Origin: JBDSKH01 sp035556655
GTDB taxonomy: Bacteria; Actinomycetota; Actinomycetes; Actinomycetales; Microbacteriaceae
Length of the DNA: 14,880 nucleotides
Direction: 5' to 3'
Assembly: GCA_035556655.1 (NCBI GenBank)
Contig: DATMFW010000006.1
Coordinates: forward strand, 1 to 14,880
Shown here: in pieces, positions 7,301 to 13,869 of the stretch
How the letters are laid out: every line of letters starts with the position of its first letter
How positions within the stretch are numbered: position 1 is the first letter of the stretch
Position numbers and translations under genes: made by a program
Notes under the pieces: model-generated
What the model saw: the letters and a program-made list of their open reading frames with translations, nothing else
What the model was told of the DNA's origin: nothing
The model's database searches: none

Positions 7301-7328
7301 CACCTCCCGCTCCCGATGCTGAATTCTA
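7301..7328 (-). promoter_or_regulatory. Promoter -10 candidate and strong ribosome binding site of rel
   Basis: Reading the minus strand, TAGAAT (7323-7328) is followed after 14 bases by the Shine-Dalgarno GGGAGGTG (7301-7308), which stands five bases from the ATG. A transcript from this -10 would have a leader of about 20 nt. The -35 position is not consensus-like. It differs from the leaderless arrangement at several other genes here. Confidence 0.5.
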
Positions 7329-7361
7329 CGAGGCGGATGCGGTGGCTGCTGGGCAGGCGGG

Positions 7362-8375
7362 CTACGCGGACGCGGTGGACAGGCTCTTCGCGCGCTGGGC
7401 GAGGGTGCGCTTATCTCGCGCGGCGATCTCGGGCTCCCCCTGCCGGAACATGGCGTACAGCGGCGCGGCGACGAACGGCGTCGAGTACGTGCCGATGATG
7501 GTTCCGACGAGCAGGGCGAGCGAGATGTCGCGCAGCGTGTCGGCGCCGAGCACGAACGATCCGAGGAACAGGATCGCCGCCACCGGCAGCGCCGCGACGA
7601 CACCCGTGTTGATCGAGCGCACCAGCGTCTGGTTCGCCGCGAGGTTGACGGTCTCGCCGTAGGTGCGGGTGGATTCCTCGCCCATCTCGGAGGTGTTCTC
7701 GCGGATCTTGTCGAACACGACGACCGTGTCGTACAGCGAGAAGCCCAGGATCGTCAGGAAGCCGATGACCGCAGCCGGGGTGATCTCGAATCCGGTCGCC
7801 GCATAGACGCCGACGGTGATCACGAGATCGTGGAGCAGCGCGAGCATCGCCGCGGCCGACATCTTCCAGGTGCGGAAGTACAGGGCCATCAGGATCGCGG
7901 CGAGCGCCAGGAACACCCCGAGCCCGAGCAGCGCCTTCTGCGTGATGTCGGCTCCCCAGCTCGCCCCGATGAACGAGTCGTCGACCGTCTCGGTGTCGAA
8001 GGCGTCCTTCAGGGCGCCCGCGACGTCCTGCGTCTCGGCGTCGGTGAGCTGGTCGGTCTGCACGCGCAGGCCGTCGTCGCCGACCGTGGTGACCCGGACG
8101 AGCGCGTCCGGCACGACCGAGTGCACGGCCTCTTCTGCGATATCGGGGTCGACCGACGAGGCGTCGGATACCTGGAACTGCGAGCCGCCGCGGAACTCGA
8201 TGCCGAAGTTGAATCCGGCGCCGAAGTCGCCGGCGCCGCGGACGAAGGGGACCGCGACCGCGGCGATCATCAGCGCCACCGCGAGGCCCAGCCAGATGCG
8301 GCGCAGGCCGATGAACGGGACGCTGCGCTCACCCGTGTAGAGGTCGTTGCCGAACTTGGTCAGCCCGCTGGCCAT
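7362..8375 (-). CDS. secF: Protein translocase subunit SecF
   Basis: 337 residues. TM1 (about 28-46) is followed by the conserved FGIEFRGGSQFQV (57-69), an external P1-like domain (about 65-145) and five more membrane segments from about 146. 'GFSLYDTVVVFDKIREN' (211-227) is the SecF TM4 signature with the conserved Asp (D216) tied to proton-driven function. SecF pairs with SecD in the membrane and uses the proton gradient to help pull proteins out of SecYEG. The ATG overlaps the secD stop by one base (TGATG at 8373-8377), and AAGGGGAAG lies just upstream within the end of secD, so the two are translationally coupled. No terminator hairpin is visible between secF and rel (66 bp). Confidence 0.97.
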   Translation of the reverse strand: MASGLTKFGNDLYTGERSVPFIGLRRIWLGLAVALMIAAVAVPFVRGAGDFGAGFNFGIEFRGGSQFQVSDASSVDPDIAEEAVHSVVPDALVRVTTVGDDGLRVQTDQLTDAETQDVAGALKDAFDTETVDDSFIGASWGADITQKALLGLGVFLALAAILMALYFRTWKMSAAAMLALLHDLVITVGVYAATGFEITPAAVIGFLTILGFSLYDTVVVFDKIRENTSEMGEESTRTYGETVNLAANQTLVRSINTGVVAALPVAAILFLGSFVLGADTLRDISLALLVGTIIGTYSTPFVAAPLYAMFRQGEPEIAARDKRTLAQRAKSLSTASA

Positions 8376-10162
8376 CAGCGCTTCCCCTTCTTGGAACCGG
8401 ACTTCTTCTTCTGGGGCGGCCGCGCAGGCGTCTCGGTGCGCGCCGGCTTCGCCGTGGTCGCGTCGAGCGCGGCGGCCTCCGCCGCCTTGCGCTCGGCGAT
8501 GGTCTGGCGACGCTCGGCCTCGCGCCCGGCGCCCGAGCGGCGGGCGGCGGCCGAGACCCGGAACTCGGCGCGACCGCGGTAGACCGCGCCGAGGGCCGTC
8601 GGGTCGAGACCGCTCAGCGGGTGGCCGCTGGAGAAGAAGCGGGTGGTCGCGAGCAGCTGCAGCATCGGGTGGGTGAACAGCACGACGACCAGCACGTCGA
8701 TGACGACGGTGATGCCGAGCGTGAGCGCGAAGCCCTTGACCGACCCGACGGCGATGATCGCGAGCACGACCGCCGACAGCAGGTTGACGCCCTTCGCCGC
8801 GTAGATGGTGCGCAGGGCGCGCTTCCAGCCCGCCTCGACGGCGCCGGTGAGACCACGGCCGTCGCGCAACTCATCGCGTATTCGTTCGAAGTACACGATG
8901 AACGAGTCGACCGTGAAGCCGATCGCCACGATCAGACCCGCGACCCCGGCCAGCGACAGGCGGTAGCCCTCACGCCAGCTGAGGATGGCGATGACGAGAT
9001 AGGTCAGCACGGCGGCGACCACGATCGAGGCGATGGTGACCGAGGCCAGCGCGCGGTACTGGAAGAACGAGTAGATGACGACCAGGATCAGGCCGACGAG
9101 CCCGGCGAGCAGACCGCTCTGCAGCTGGCTGCTGCCGAGAGTCGGCGACACCGAGTCACGGGTCTGCACCTCGAAGCTCACCGGAAGGGCACCGAACTTG
9201 AGCTGCTGGGCGAGAGCGGTGGAGGTCTCCTGGGTGAACGAGCCCGAGATCTCGGGCTGGTCCGTCACACCCAGTACGCGCGGCGCGGTGATGACCCGGC
9301 CGTCGAGCACGGCGGCGAACTGGTTGCGCGGCGGGTCGAGCCCGATGAGACGGTTGCCGATGTCTTTGAACGCGGCGCCGCCCTTGTCGTTGAAGCGCAG
9401 GTTGACGACCCACTCACCGGTGTTCACGCCGCCGCTGCCCTGGCGCTGACCCGAGAACGCGTCGGTGATGTCGGCGCCGTCGACCTCGACCGGCCCGAGG
9501 ACGTACTTGATCTGCCCGGTGTCGTCGCAGGTGATCAGCGGCTTGTCGGCGGGAGCGAGGTTGGCTTCGACCTCGTCGATCTGATCGCAGCGGAAGTCGT
9601 CGTACGCCTTCTGGATCTCGGCGCTGACCCAGTTCGGGTCGCTGGCGTCGGTCGGCTCCGGATTCGGGGTGGCCGCGGGTTCCGTCGGCTCGACGTCGGG
9701 CTCTGCGGCCTCGTCGGTCGGAGCAGGGGTCTCGGTGCCGTCGTCGCCGACCGCGTCGGTCGACGGGGTGCCGGCCAGGATCACGGGCCGGAACTCGAGC
9801 TTCGACGAGGACTGCAGGCGCTCCTGGGTCTCGGGGTCGAGCGGCCCCGGGATGAGCACCTCGATGTTGTTGGCGCCCTGCGTGCTGATCTCGGCCTCGG
9901 AGACGCCCGACGCGTCGACACGCTGCCGGATGATCGAGACGGCCTGATTCAGCTGCTCCTGCGTGACCTCCTGGCCCTCGGCCAGCTGCGCGGCGAGCAC
10001 CACGCGGGTCCCGCCCTCCAGGTCGAGGGCGAGCTTCGGGGTCCAGCCCCAGCCCCAGAACAGTGCTCCGGCGGTCTGGATGCCCAGCAGCACCGCGATG
10101 ATCGCGGCCAGCCAGCCGAGAGATCGCCAGGCCTTGCGGACCGGCGTCGAGCTTGTTGCCAC
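8375..10162 (-). CDS. secD: Protein translocase subunit SecD
   Basis: 595 residues from a GTG. TM1 (about 15-36), then the signature LALDLEGGTRVVLAA (44-58), a large external P1 domain (to about 345) and five membrane segments (about 352-505). 'GFTVDSFIVYFERIRDEL' (415-432) is the SecD TM4 motif with the conserved Asp D419. Unusual parts are a Pro/Glu/Asp/Thr-rich insert within P1 (about 132-178) and a cytoplasmic C-terminal extension (about 530-595) ending in a Lys-rich tail. Cys192 and Cys212 in the external domain could form a disulfide. Together with SecF and YajC it would assist late translocation. The GTG is ten bases after the yajC stop and has no purine-rich Shine-Dalgarno, so coupled reinitiation is likely; no better start is visible before TM1. 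Confidence 0.96.
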   Translation of the reverse strand: MATSSTPVRKAWRSLGWLAAIIAVLLGIQTAGALFWGWGWTPKLALDLEGGTRVVLAAQLAEGQEVTQEQLNQAVSIIRQRVDASGVSEAEISTQGANNIEVLIPGPLDPETQERLQSSSKLEFRPVILAGTPSTDAVGDDGTETPAPTDEAAEPDVEPTEPAATPNPEPTDASDPNWVSAEIQKAYDDFRCDQIDEVEANLAPADKPLITCDDTGQIKYVLGPVEVDGADITDAFSGQRQGSGGVNTGEWVVNLRFNDKGGAAFKDIGNRLIGLDPPRNQFAAVLDGRVITAPRVLGVTDQPEISGSFTQETSTALAQQLKFGALPVSFEVQTRDSVSPTLGSSQLQSGLLAGLVGLILVVIYSFFQYRALASVTIASIVVAAVLTYLVIAILSWREGYRLSLAGVAGLIVAIGFTVDSFIVYFERIRDELRDGRGLTGAVEAGWKRALRTIYAAKGVNLLSAVVLAIIAVGSVKGFALTLGITVVIDVLVVVLFTHPMLQLLATTRFFSSGHPLSGLDPTALGAVYRGRAEFRVSAAARRSGAGREAERRQTIAERKAAEAAALDATTAKPARTETPARPPQKKKSGSKKGKR

Positions 10163-10172
10163 CGGGGGGTCG

Positions 10173-10619
10173 CTACTCGGTCGGCTTCTTGCGGGGGGCG
10201 CGCTTCGGCTTGGGCTCCTCCGACAGCTGGCCGTACTCGGGCTCGCCGGAGGCCTCCGTGGCCGGCTCGTCGGCGTCGCTGACGGCCTCTTCGGGCTCGA
10301 CGATGCGGGCGAGAGTCTGGCGGTGGACGCGCAGCCGGGTTCCCGGGGTCGTCTCGATGACGGCCTCGTTCTTGTCGTCGTCGATCGACACCAGGGTTCC
10401 GAAGATGCCGTGCTGGGTCATGACCTCGACGCCGGGGAGCATCTGGGTCTGCAGCTTCTCGGCGTCGGCGCGACGCTTCCGCGAGCTGCGGAACATGAAG
10501 ATGATGACGACCGCCAGCAGCGCGAACAGTCCGAGGTTCAGCAGCAGGTTGGAGTCGATCCCCCCGGTCGTGGCCGCGTCATCGCCGCCTCCGGTCGAGA
10601 ACAGCAGGGTGGTGATCAT
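10173..10619 (-). CDS. yajC: Preprotein translocase accessory subunit YajC
   Basis: 148 residues: a short Gly/Asp/Thr-rich N-terminus, one membrane segment (about 24-43), the basic edge RSSRKRR (44-50), then the conserved YajC domain (LQTQMLPGVEVMTQHGIFGTLV at 56-77, quoted in parts: LQTQMLPG, VEVMTQHG, IFGTLV) and an acidic, Pro-rich C-terminal extension ending in basic residues. YajC associates with SecDF in the membrane and its role in export is accessory. ATG at 10617-10619; GGAAGG (10633-10638, minus strand) is 13 bases away, rather far for a Shine-Dalgarno. It is the first gene of the yajC-secD-secF block and sits 42 bp after ruvB. Confidence 0.93.
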   Translation of the reverse strand: MITTLLFSTGGGDDAATTGGIDSNLLLNLGLFALLAVVIIFMFRSSRKRRADAEKLQTQMLPGVEVMTQHGIFGTLVSIDDDKNEAVIETTPGTRLRVHRQTLARIVEPEEAVSDADEPATEASGEPEYGQLSEEPKPKRAPRKKPTE

Positions 10620-10660
10620 GGGCGTACGAATGCCTTCCGGATGGTGTGGGGAACCATTGG

Positions 10661-10666
10661 ATCATA
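10661..10666 (-). promoter_or_regulatory. Candidate -10 hexamer for the yajC-secD-secF unit, overlapping the ruvB stop
   Basis: TATGAT on the minus strand is 5 of 6 to TATAAT and overlaps the ruvB stop codon (10662-10664). A start about seven bases downstream would give a leader of roughly 35 nt before the yajC ATG. No good -35 is seen at 16-18 bp. It would let the Sec genes be expressed apart from the DNA-repair genes. Confidence 0.4.
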
Positions 10667-11714
10667 CGTCATCGTCGAACAGCGTCCCGCGGTCGGGCCT
10701 GCGCACCCCCAGGTGGTCCCAGGCCTTGCGCGTCGCAACCCGTCCGCGGGGGGTCCTGCTGAGCATGCCCATGCGCACCAGGAAGGGTTCCACGACGGAC
10801 TCGATGGTCTCGGGTTCCTCGCCGACCGAGACCGCGAGGGTGTTCAGGCCGACCGGGCCGCCCTCGAACCGGGTGACCACGGCATCCAGGATCGCGCGGT
10901 CGAGCCGGTCGAGACCGAGCGCGTCGACGTCGTACAGGTCGAGGGCCGCATCGACCGTCGCCAGGTCGGCGGCGGCGGAGTGCACGAGCGCGTAGTCGCG
11001 GACCCGGCGCAGCAGACGGTTCGCGATCCGCGGGGTCCCGCGGCTGCGGGTGGCGATCTCGAGGCGCGCCTGCGGCACGATGTCGAGTTCGAGCATGCGG
11101 GCCGCGCGGGCGAGCACCTCGTCGAGCTCGGTGTCGTCGTAGAACTCCAGGTTGGCAGTGAAGCCGAACCGGTCGCGCAGCGGATTCGGCAGCAGCCCGG
11201 AGCGCGTCGTGGCACCCACCAGCGTGAACGGCGACAGATCCAGCGGAATGCTCGTGGCCCCCGCCCCCTTGCCGACCATGATGTCGATGCGGAAGTCCTC
11301 CATCGCCAGGTACAGCATCTCTTCGGCCGACCGGGCCATGCGATGGATCTCGTCGATGAAGAGCACCTCGCCGGGCACCAGACTCGACAGGAGGGCGGCG
11401 AGATCGCCGGCGTGCTGGATCGCGGGGCCGCTCGACATGCGCAACGGCCGGTCGCTCTCGTGCGCGACGATCATCGCCAGGGTCGTCTTGCCGAGGCCCG
11501 GAGGACCGGCCAGCAGGATGTGATCGGGGGTGCGGTTCTGCAGCCGGGCCGCGTCGAGCAGCAGCTGCAACTGCCCGCGCACCTTGGCCTGCCCGACGAA
11601 CTCGGCGAGGCTGCGCGGGCGCAGCGCCCCCTCGAAGGCGAGCTCGGCCTCGGACTCGGCCAGCTCGGGACGGCCCGTTGCCGAGCCGGTCGAGACCACG
11701 TCGTCGTCGCTCAT
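10662..11714 (-). CDS. ruvB: Holliday junction branch migration ATPase RuvB
   Basis: 350 residues. A variable acidic N-terminus (1-28) is followed by the RuvB-specific 'LRPRSLAEFVGQ' (31-42), Walker A GPPGLGKT (70-77), Walker B LFIDEIHR (118-125), sensor 1 around VGATTR (166-171), the arginine-finger/sensor region and the C-terminal winged-helix DNA-binding domain containing RTPRGR and YxxLGV-like AWDHLGV. RuvB forms hexameric rings that pump DNA through the RuvA-Holliday junction complex. The ATG overlaps the ruvA stop (ATGA at 11711-11714), giving translational coupling. It lies third in ruvC-ruvA-ruvB, so it probably shares the LexA-type control seen upstream of ruvC. Confidence 0.97.
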   Translation of the reverse strand: MSDDDVVSTGSATGRPELAESEAELAFEGALRPRSLAEFVGQAKVRGQLQLLLDAARLQNRTPDHILLAGPPGLGKTTLAMIVAHESDRPLRMSSGPAIQHAGDLAALLSSLVPGEVLFIDEIHRMARSAEEMLYLAMEDFRIDIMVGKGAGATSIPLDLSPFTLVGATTRSGLLPNPLRDRFGFTANLEFYDDTELDEVLARAARMLELDIVPQARLEIATRSRGTPRIANRLLRRVRDYALVHSAAADLATVDAALDLYDVDALGLDRLDRAILDAVVTRFEGGPVGLNTLAVSVGEEPETIESVVEPFLVRMGMLSRTPRGRVATRKAWDHLGVRRPDRGTLFDDDV

Positions 11715-12316
11715 GAACGCACCGCCGGTCCGAGTCGTGCCAGAGCCAGCCGCAGCAGCGCCGGGACGGTCGCGCGATCGGCGTCGGAGGCATCCGCGAA
11801 CGCCTCGTCGACGGCCTGCGCCGCGAGGCGCTCGTTCCAGCCGAGACCCACCAGGGCGGCGACGACGTCGGTCGTGGTGCTGCCGCGGGCGGGCGCCGAC
11901 ATCGGCGAGCCGGATGCTGCCGCCAGCTTGCCCTGCAGGCTCACCGCGATCAGTTTGGCGGTCTTCGGCCCGATTCCCGACACCTTGCGGAAGGGGGCGT
12001 CGTCCTCCGCGGCGACGGCGCGCGCCACCTCGTCGGGGCTGAGCGTGGCGAGCACCCCGAGCGCCGACTTCGGGCCGACGCCCGAGACCCCGCGGAGCAG
12101 ATCGAACACCTCCAACTCGTCCCGGGTGGCAAACCCGAACAGGCTGAGGTCGTCTTCGCGCACGACCAGGGCGGTGTGGATCGTCGTCTCGTGGCCTCCC
12201 CGCAAGGTGAGCGCGTGCTGCGGCGTCACCTGTATGGCGAGGCCGATTCCGCCCACCTCGACGACCGCGACCGACCCGTTGGCACTGAGCACCGTGCCGC
12301 GCACCGACGAGATCAC
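11711..12316 (-). CDS. ruvA: Holliday junction DNA-binding protein RuvA
   Basis: 201 residues, the usual RuvA length. Start is GTG at 12314-12316, giving the family's typical 'MISSVRGTV' opening. The open frame extends further upstream, but that is inside ruvC. Domain I (1-62) includes the acidic-pin residues E54/D55 in REDDLSLFGF; domain II has two helix-hairpin-helix motifs, GVSGVGPKSA (76-85) and KVSGIGPKTA (111-120); after a flexible Gly/Ser/Ala linker (133-147) domain III (148-199) contacts RuvB. It forms tetramers that hold the four-way junction open. The gene overlaps ruvC by four bases (GTGA, 12313-12316) and ruvB by four bases (ATGA). Confidence 0.97.
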   Translation of the reverse strand: MISSVRGTVLSANGSVAVVEVGGIGLAIQVTPQHALTLRGGHETTIHTALVVREDDLSLFGFATRDELEVFDLLRGVSGVGPKSALGVLATLSPDEVARAVAAEDDAPFRKVSGIGPKTAKLIAVSLQGKLAAASGSPMSAPARGSTTTDVVAALVGLGWNERLAAQAVDEAFADASDADRATVPALLRLALARLGPAVRS

Positions 12317-12873
12317 CGTGCCACCCGTTCCGCCGCGCGCCAGGCCTGCTGCGCCTTCGTCAAAGCGGTGGTCGAGTGCGCGGCGACGCCGCGGGTATCG
12401 AGGCCACCCCGCCAGGCATGACAGATCGCCAGCGCCAGCGCGTCCGCCGCATCCGCCGGCTTCGGCACCGACGCCAGACGCAGCACCCGCGCCACCATCG
12501 CTCCGACCTGCGCCTTGTCGGCCGAGCCGTACCCGGTGATCGCCGCCTTCACCTCGCTGGGGGTGTGCAGCCCGACCGCGAGACCGTGCTCGGCGCCGAG
12601 AGCGAGGGCGATCCCGCTGGCCTGCGCGGTGCCCATGACGGTGCGCAGGTTGTGCTGGGCGAACACCCGCTCGACCGCCATCGCGGTCGGGACGAACTCG
12701 GTGAGCACCGCGCGGATGCCCTCCGACACGGCCAGCAGCCGCTGCTCGAGCGGCTGTTCGGGCGGGGTGAGCACGACGCCGACGTGGACGAGCGTGGCAC
12801 GCCGGTCGGATGCGACGTCGACGATGCCGATCCCGCACCGGGTCAGCCCCGGGTCGATGCCGAGCACACGCAT
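12313..12873 (-). CDS. ruvC: Crossover junction endodeoxyribonuclease RuvC
   Basis: 186 residues. The resolvase/RNase-H fold is marked by MRVLGIDPG with D7, 'AVERVF' with E68, and the late pair D141 and D144 in 'DAADALALAICHAW', the expected DEDD metal-binding set. GYGSADKAQVGAMV (114-127) is also typical. It resolves Holliday junctions by paired cuts, with RuvAB setting the position. The ATG at 12871-12873 follows the minus-strand TAGTCT by exactly six bases, so the mRNA is probably leaderless; no Shine-Dalgarno is visible. A LexA-like palindrome covers the -35 zone. It is the first gene of the ruvC-ruvA-ruvB run, all joined by four-base overlaps. Confidence 0.97.
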   Translation of the reverse strand: MRVLGIDPGLTRCGIGIVDVASDRRATLVHVGVVLTPPEQPLEQRLLAVSEGIRAVLTEFVPTAMAVERVFAQHNLRTVMGTAQASGIALALGAEHGLAVGLHTPSEVKAAITGYGSADKAQVGAMVARVLRLASVPKPADAADALALAICHAWRGGLDTRGVAAHSTTALTKAQQAWRAAERVAR

Positions 12874-12879
12874 ACGGGG

Positions 12880-12885
12880 AGACTA
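12880..12885 (-). promoter_or_regulatory. Candidate -10 hexamer of the ruvCAB unit, leaderless geometry
   Basis: On the minus strand TAGTCT is followed by six bases and the ruvC ATG. At 17-bp spacing the -35 position falls at 12903-12908, inside the LexA-like box. The -35 bases themselves are not consensus-like. Confidence 0.55.
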
Positions 12886-12895
12886 TCGAGCGCAG

Positions 12896-12911
12896 TCGTA
12901 CATGTGTTCGA
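12896..12911. promoter_or_regulatory. LexA-like SOS box upstream of ruvC
   Basis: The sequence is TCGTAC-ATGT-GTTCGA, differing at one of twelve fixed positions from the mycobacterial/Bacillus-type box TCGAAC-N4-GTTCGA (A to T in the left arm). Its centre is about 30 bp upstream of the ruvC start, over the expected -35 region, a position where LexA would block polymerase. ruvCAB is a known LexA target in other actinobacteria. The match is read directly; LexA binding is inferred. Confidence 0.72.
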
Positions 12912-12923
12912 AGGCGCGCCGGG

Positions 12924-13050
12924 GGTCTCGACACGCGCCTCCGGCGCTACTCGACCAGCTGGGGCGCCTCCGGCGCTACTCGACCAGCCGGGGCGCCTCC
13001 GGCGCTACTCGACCAGCTGGGGCGCCTCCGGCGCTCCTCGACCAGCGGCT
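12924..13050. repeat. Four tandem 29-bp hairpin units (REP-like element) between yebC and ruvC
   Basis: Units begin at 12935, 12964, 12993 and 13022, each opening with GCGCC-TCC-GGCGC (a 5-bp stem with a 3-nt loop) followed by TACTCGACCAGC and a G-run. Unit 2 has one T-to-C change (CCAGCCGG); unit 4 differs more and runs into the yebC stop codon at 13049-13051. Only the first unit has the left outer arm GGTCTCGACAC (12924-12934), which pairs imperfectly with TCGACC (12951-12956), as in a complete REP-like hairpin. The region holds no gene. Transcribed from yebC, it would form a string of strong hairpins without U-tracts. Confidence 0.85.
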
Positions 13051-13810
13051 ACTCGTCGTCGTCCAGTTCGGCCTGCACCGCGGGCGGCACGTCGATGTTG
13101 GTGAAGATGTTCTGCACGTCATCGCTGTCTTCGAGGGCATCGATCAGCCGGAACACCTTGCGCGCCACGTCCGCGTCGGCCTCGATCGTGAGGTTCGGCA
13201 CGAACTCCGCCTCGGCGGAGTCGTAGTCGATCCCGGCCTCCTGCAACGCGGTGCGCGCGGGGACCAGGTCGGACGGCTCGGTGATGACCTCGAATCCGCC
13301 GCCCTGGTCTTTCACCTCTTCGGCCCCGGCGTCGAGCACGGCCTCCAGGATCGCGTCCTCGTCGACCCCGTCGGTCTTGGTGATCGAGATCACGCCCTTG
13401 CGCGAGAAGTTGTAGGCGACGCTGCCCGGGTCGGCCAGGGTCCCGCCGTTACGGCTGAGCAGGGTGCGTACCTCGGCCGCCGCGCGGTTCTTGTTGTCGG
13501 TGAGGCACTCCACCAGGAACGCGACACCGGCCGGACCGTAGGCCTCGTACATGATCGACTCGTAGCTGACGGCCTCGCCGCCGATGCCCGCCCCGCGCTT
13601 GATCGCGCGGTCGATGTTGTCGTTGGGCACCGAGGTCTTCTTGGCCTTCTGCACGGCGTCGTACAGGGTCGGGTTGCCGGCCAGGTCGGCGCCGCCGATC
13701 TTCGCGGCGACCTCGATGTTCTTGATGAGCTTCGCGAAGGACTTGGCGCGCCGCTGGTCGATGACCGCCTTCTTGTGCTTCGTCGTCGCCCACTTGGAAT
13801 GCCCGCTCAC
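13049..13810 (-). CDS. YebC/PmpR family protein (translation factor or transcriptional regulator)
   Basis: 253 residues, standard family length. It opens with the near-invariant MSGHSKWATTKHKKAVID (1-18), then 'RAKSFAKLIKNIEVAAK' (21-37), 'KKTSVPNDNIDRAIKRG' (57-73), 'YEAYGPAGVA' (88-97) and NKNRAAAEVR (107-116), and ends in a short acidic tail. The GTG at 13808-13810 was chosen because it gives the conserved N-terminus and has AAGGAG (13815-13820) four bases upstream. The same frame stays open to an ATG at 13912, but the added residues match nothing in the family and would erase the promoter. YebC proteins are often listed as transcriptional regulators, while newer work links some to relieving ribosome stalls at proline-rich stretches; this sequence does not decide between them. 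yebC next to ruvC is the usual actinobacterial order. Confidence 0.95.
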   Translation of the reverse strand: MSGHSKWATTKHKKAVIDQRRAKSFAKLIKNIEVAAKIGGADLAGNPTLYDAVQKAKKTSVPNDNIDRAIKRGAGIGGEAVSYESIMYEAYGPAGVAFLVECLTDNKNRAAAEVRTLLSRNGGTLADPGSVAYNFSRKGVISITKTDGVDEDAILEAVLDAGAEEVKDQGGGFEVITEPSDLVPARTALQEAGIDYDSAEAEFVPNLTIEADADVARKVFRLIDALEDSDDVQNIFTNIDVPPAVQAELDDDE

Positions 13811-13844
13811 GATGCTCCTTCTCGCCTCTGGAAAACCATCCACG

Positions 13845-13850
13845 ATTCTA
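13845..13850 (-). promoter_or_regulatory. Candidate -10 hexamer of yebC
   Basis: TAGAAT on the minus strand would give a leader of about 28 nt carrying the AAGGAG Shine-Dalgarno. It lies only seven bases from the oppositely directed hexamer of the divergent gene (13858-13863). No clear -35 is visible. Confidence 0.5.
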
Positions 13851-13857
13851 GGCGGGC

Positions 13858-13863
13858 TAGGCT
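13858..13863 (+). promoter_or_regulatory. Candidate -10 hexamer of the divergent 150-residue gene, leaderless geometry
   Basis: TAGGCT is followed by six bases (TCCGGG) and the ATG at 13870, so the transcript would start at the start codon. Its -35 position would lie in the yebC leader. Confidence 0.5.
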
Positions 13864-13869
13864 TCCGGG

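Noticed and set aside
5109..7322. A 737-codon open frame on the plus strand opposite rel
   Set aside because: It mirrors rel in a fixed antisense frame, as expected from high-GC codon bias. Its product is Arg/His/Asp/Leu-rich with no family motif.
8621..12539. Very long open frames on the plus strand opposite secD, yajC, ruvB and ruvA
   Set aside because: Same antisense shadow effect; they cross real gene borders and encode low-complexity Arg/Gly/Asp-rich products.
12924..13050. Possible CRISPR array because of regular 29-bp repeats
   Set aside because: The copies are directly abutting with no unique spacers, there are no cas genes, and one complete hairpin with outer arms fits an amplified REP-like element better.
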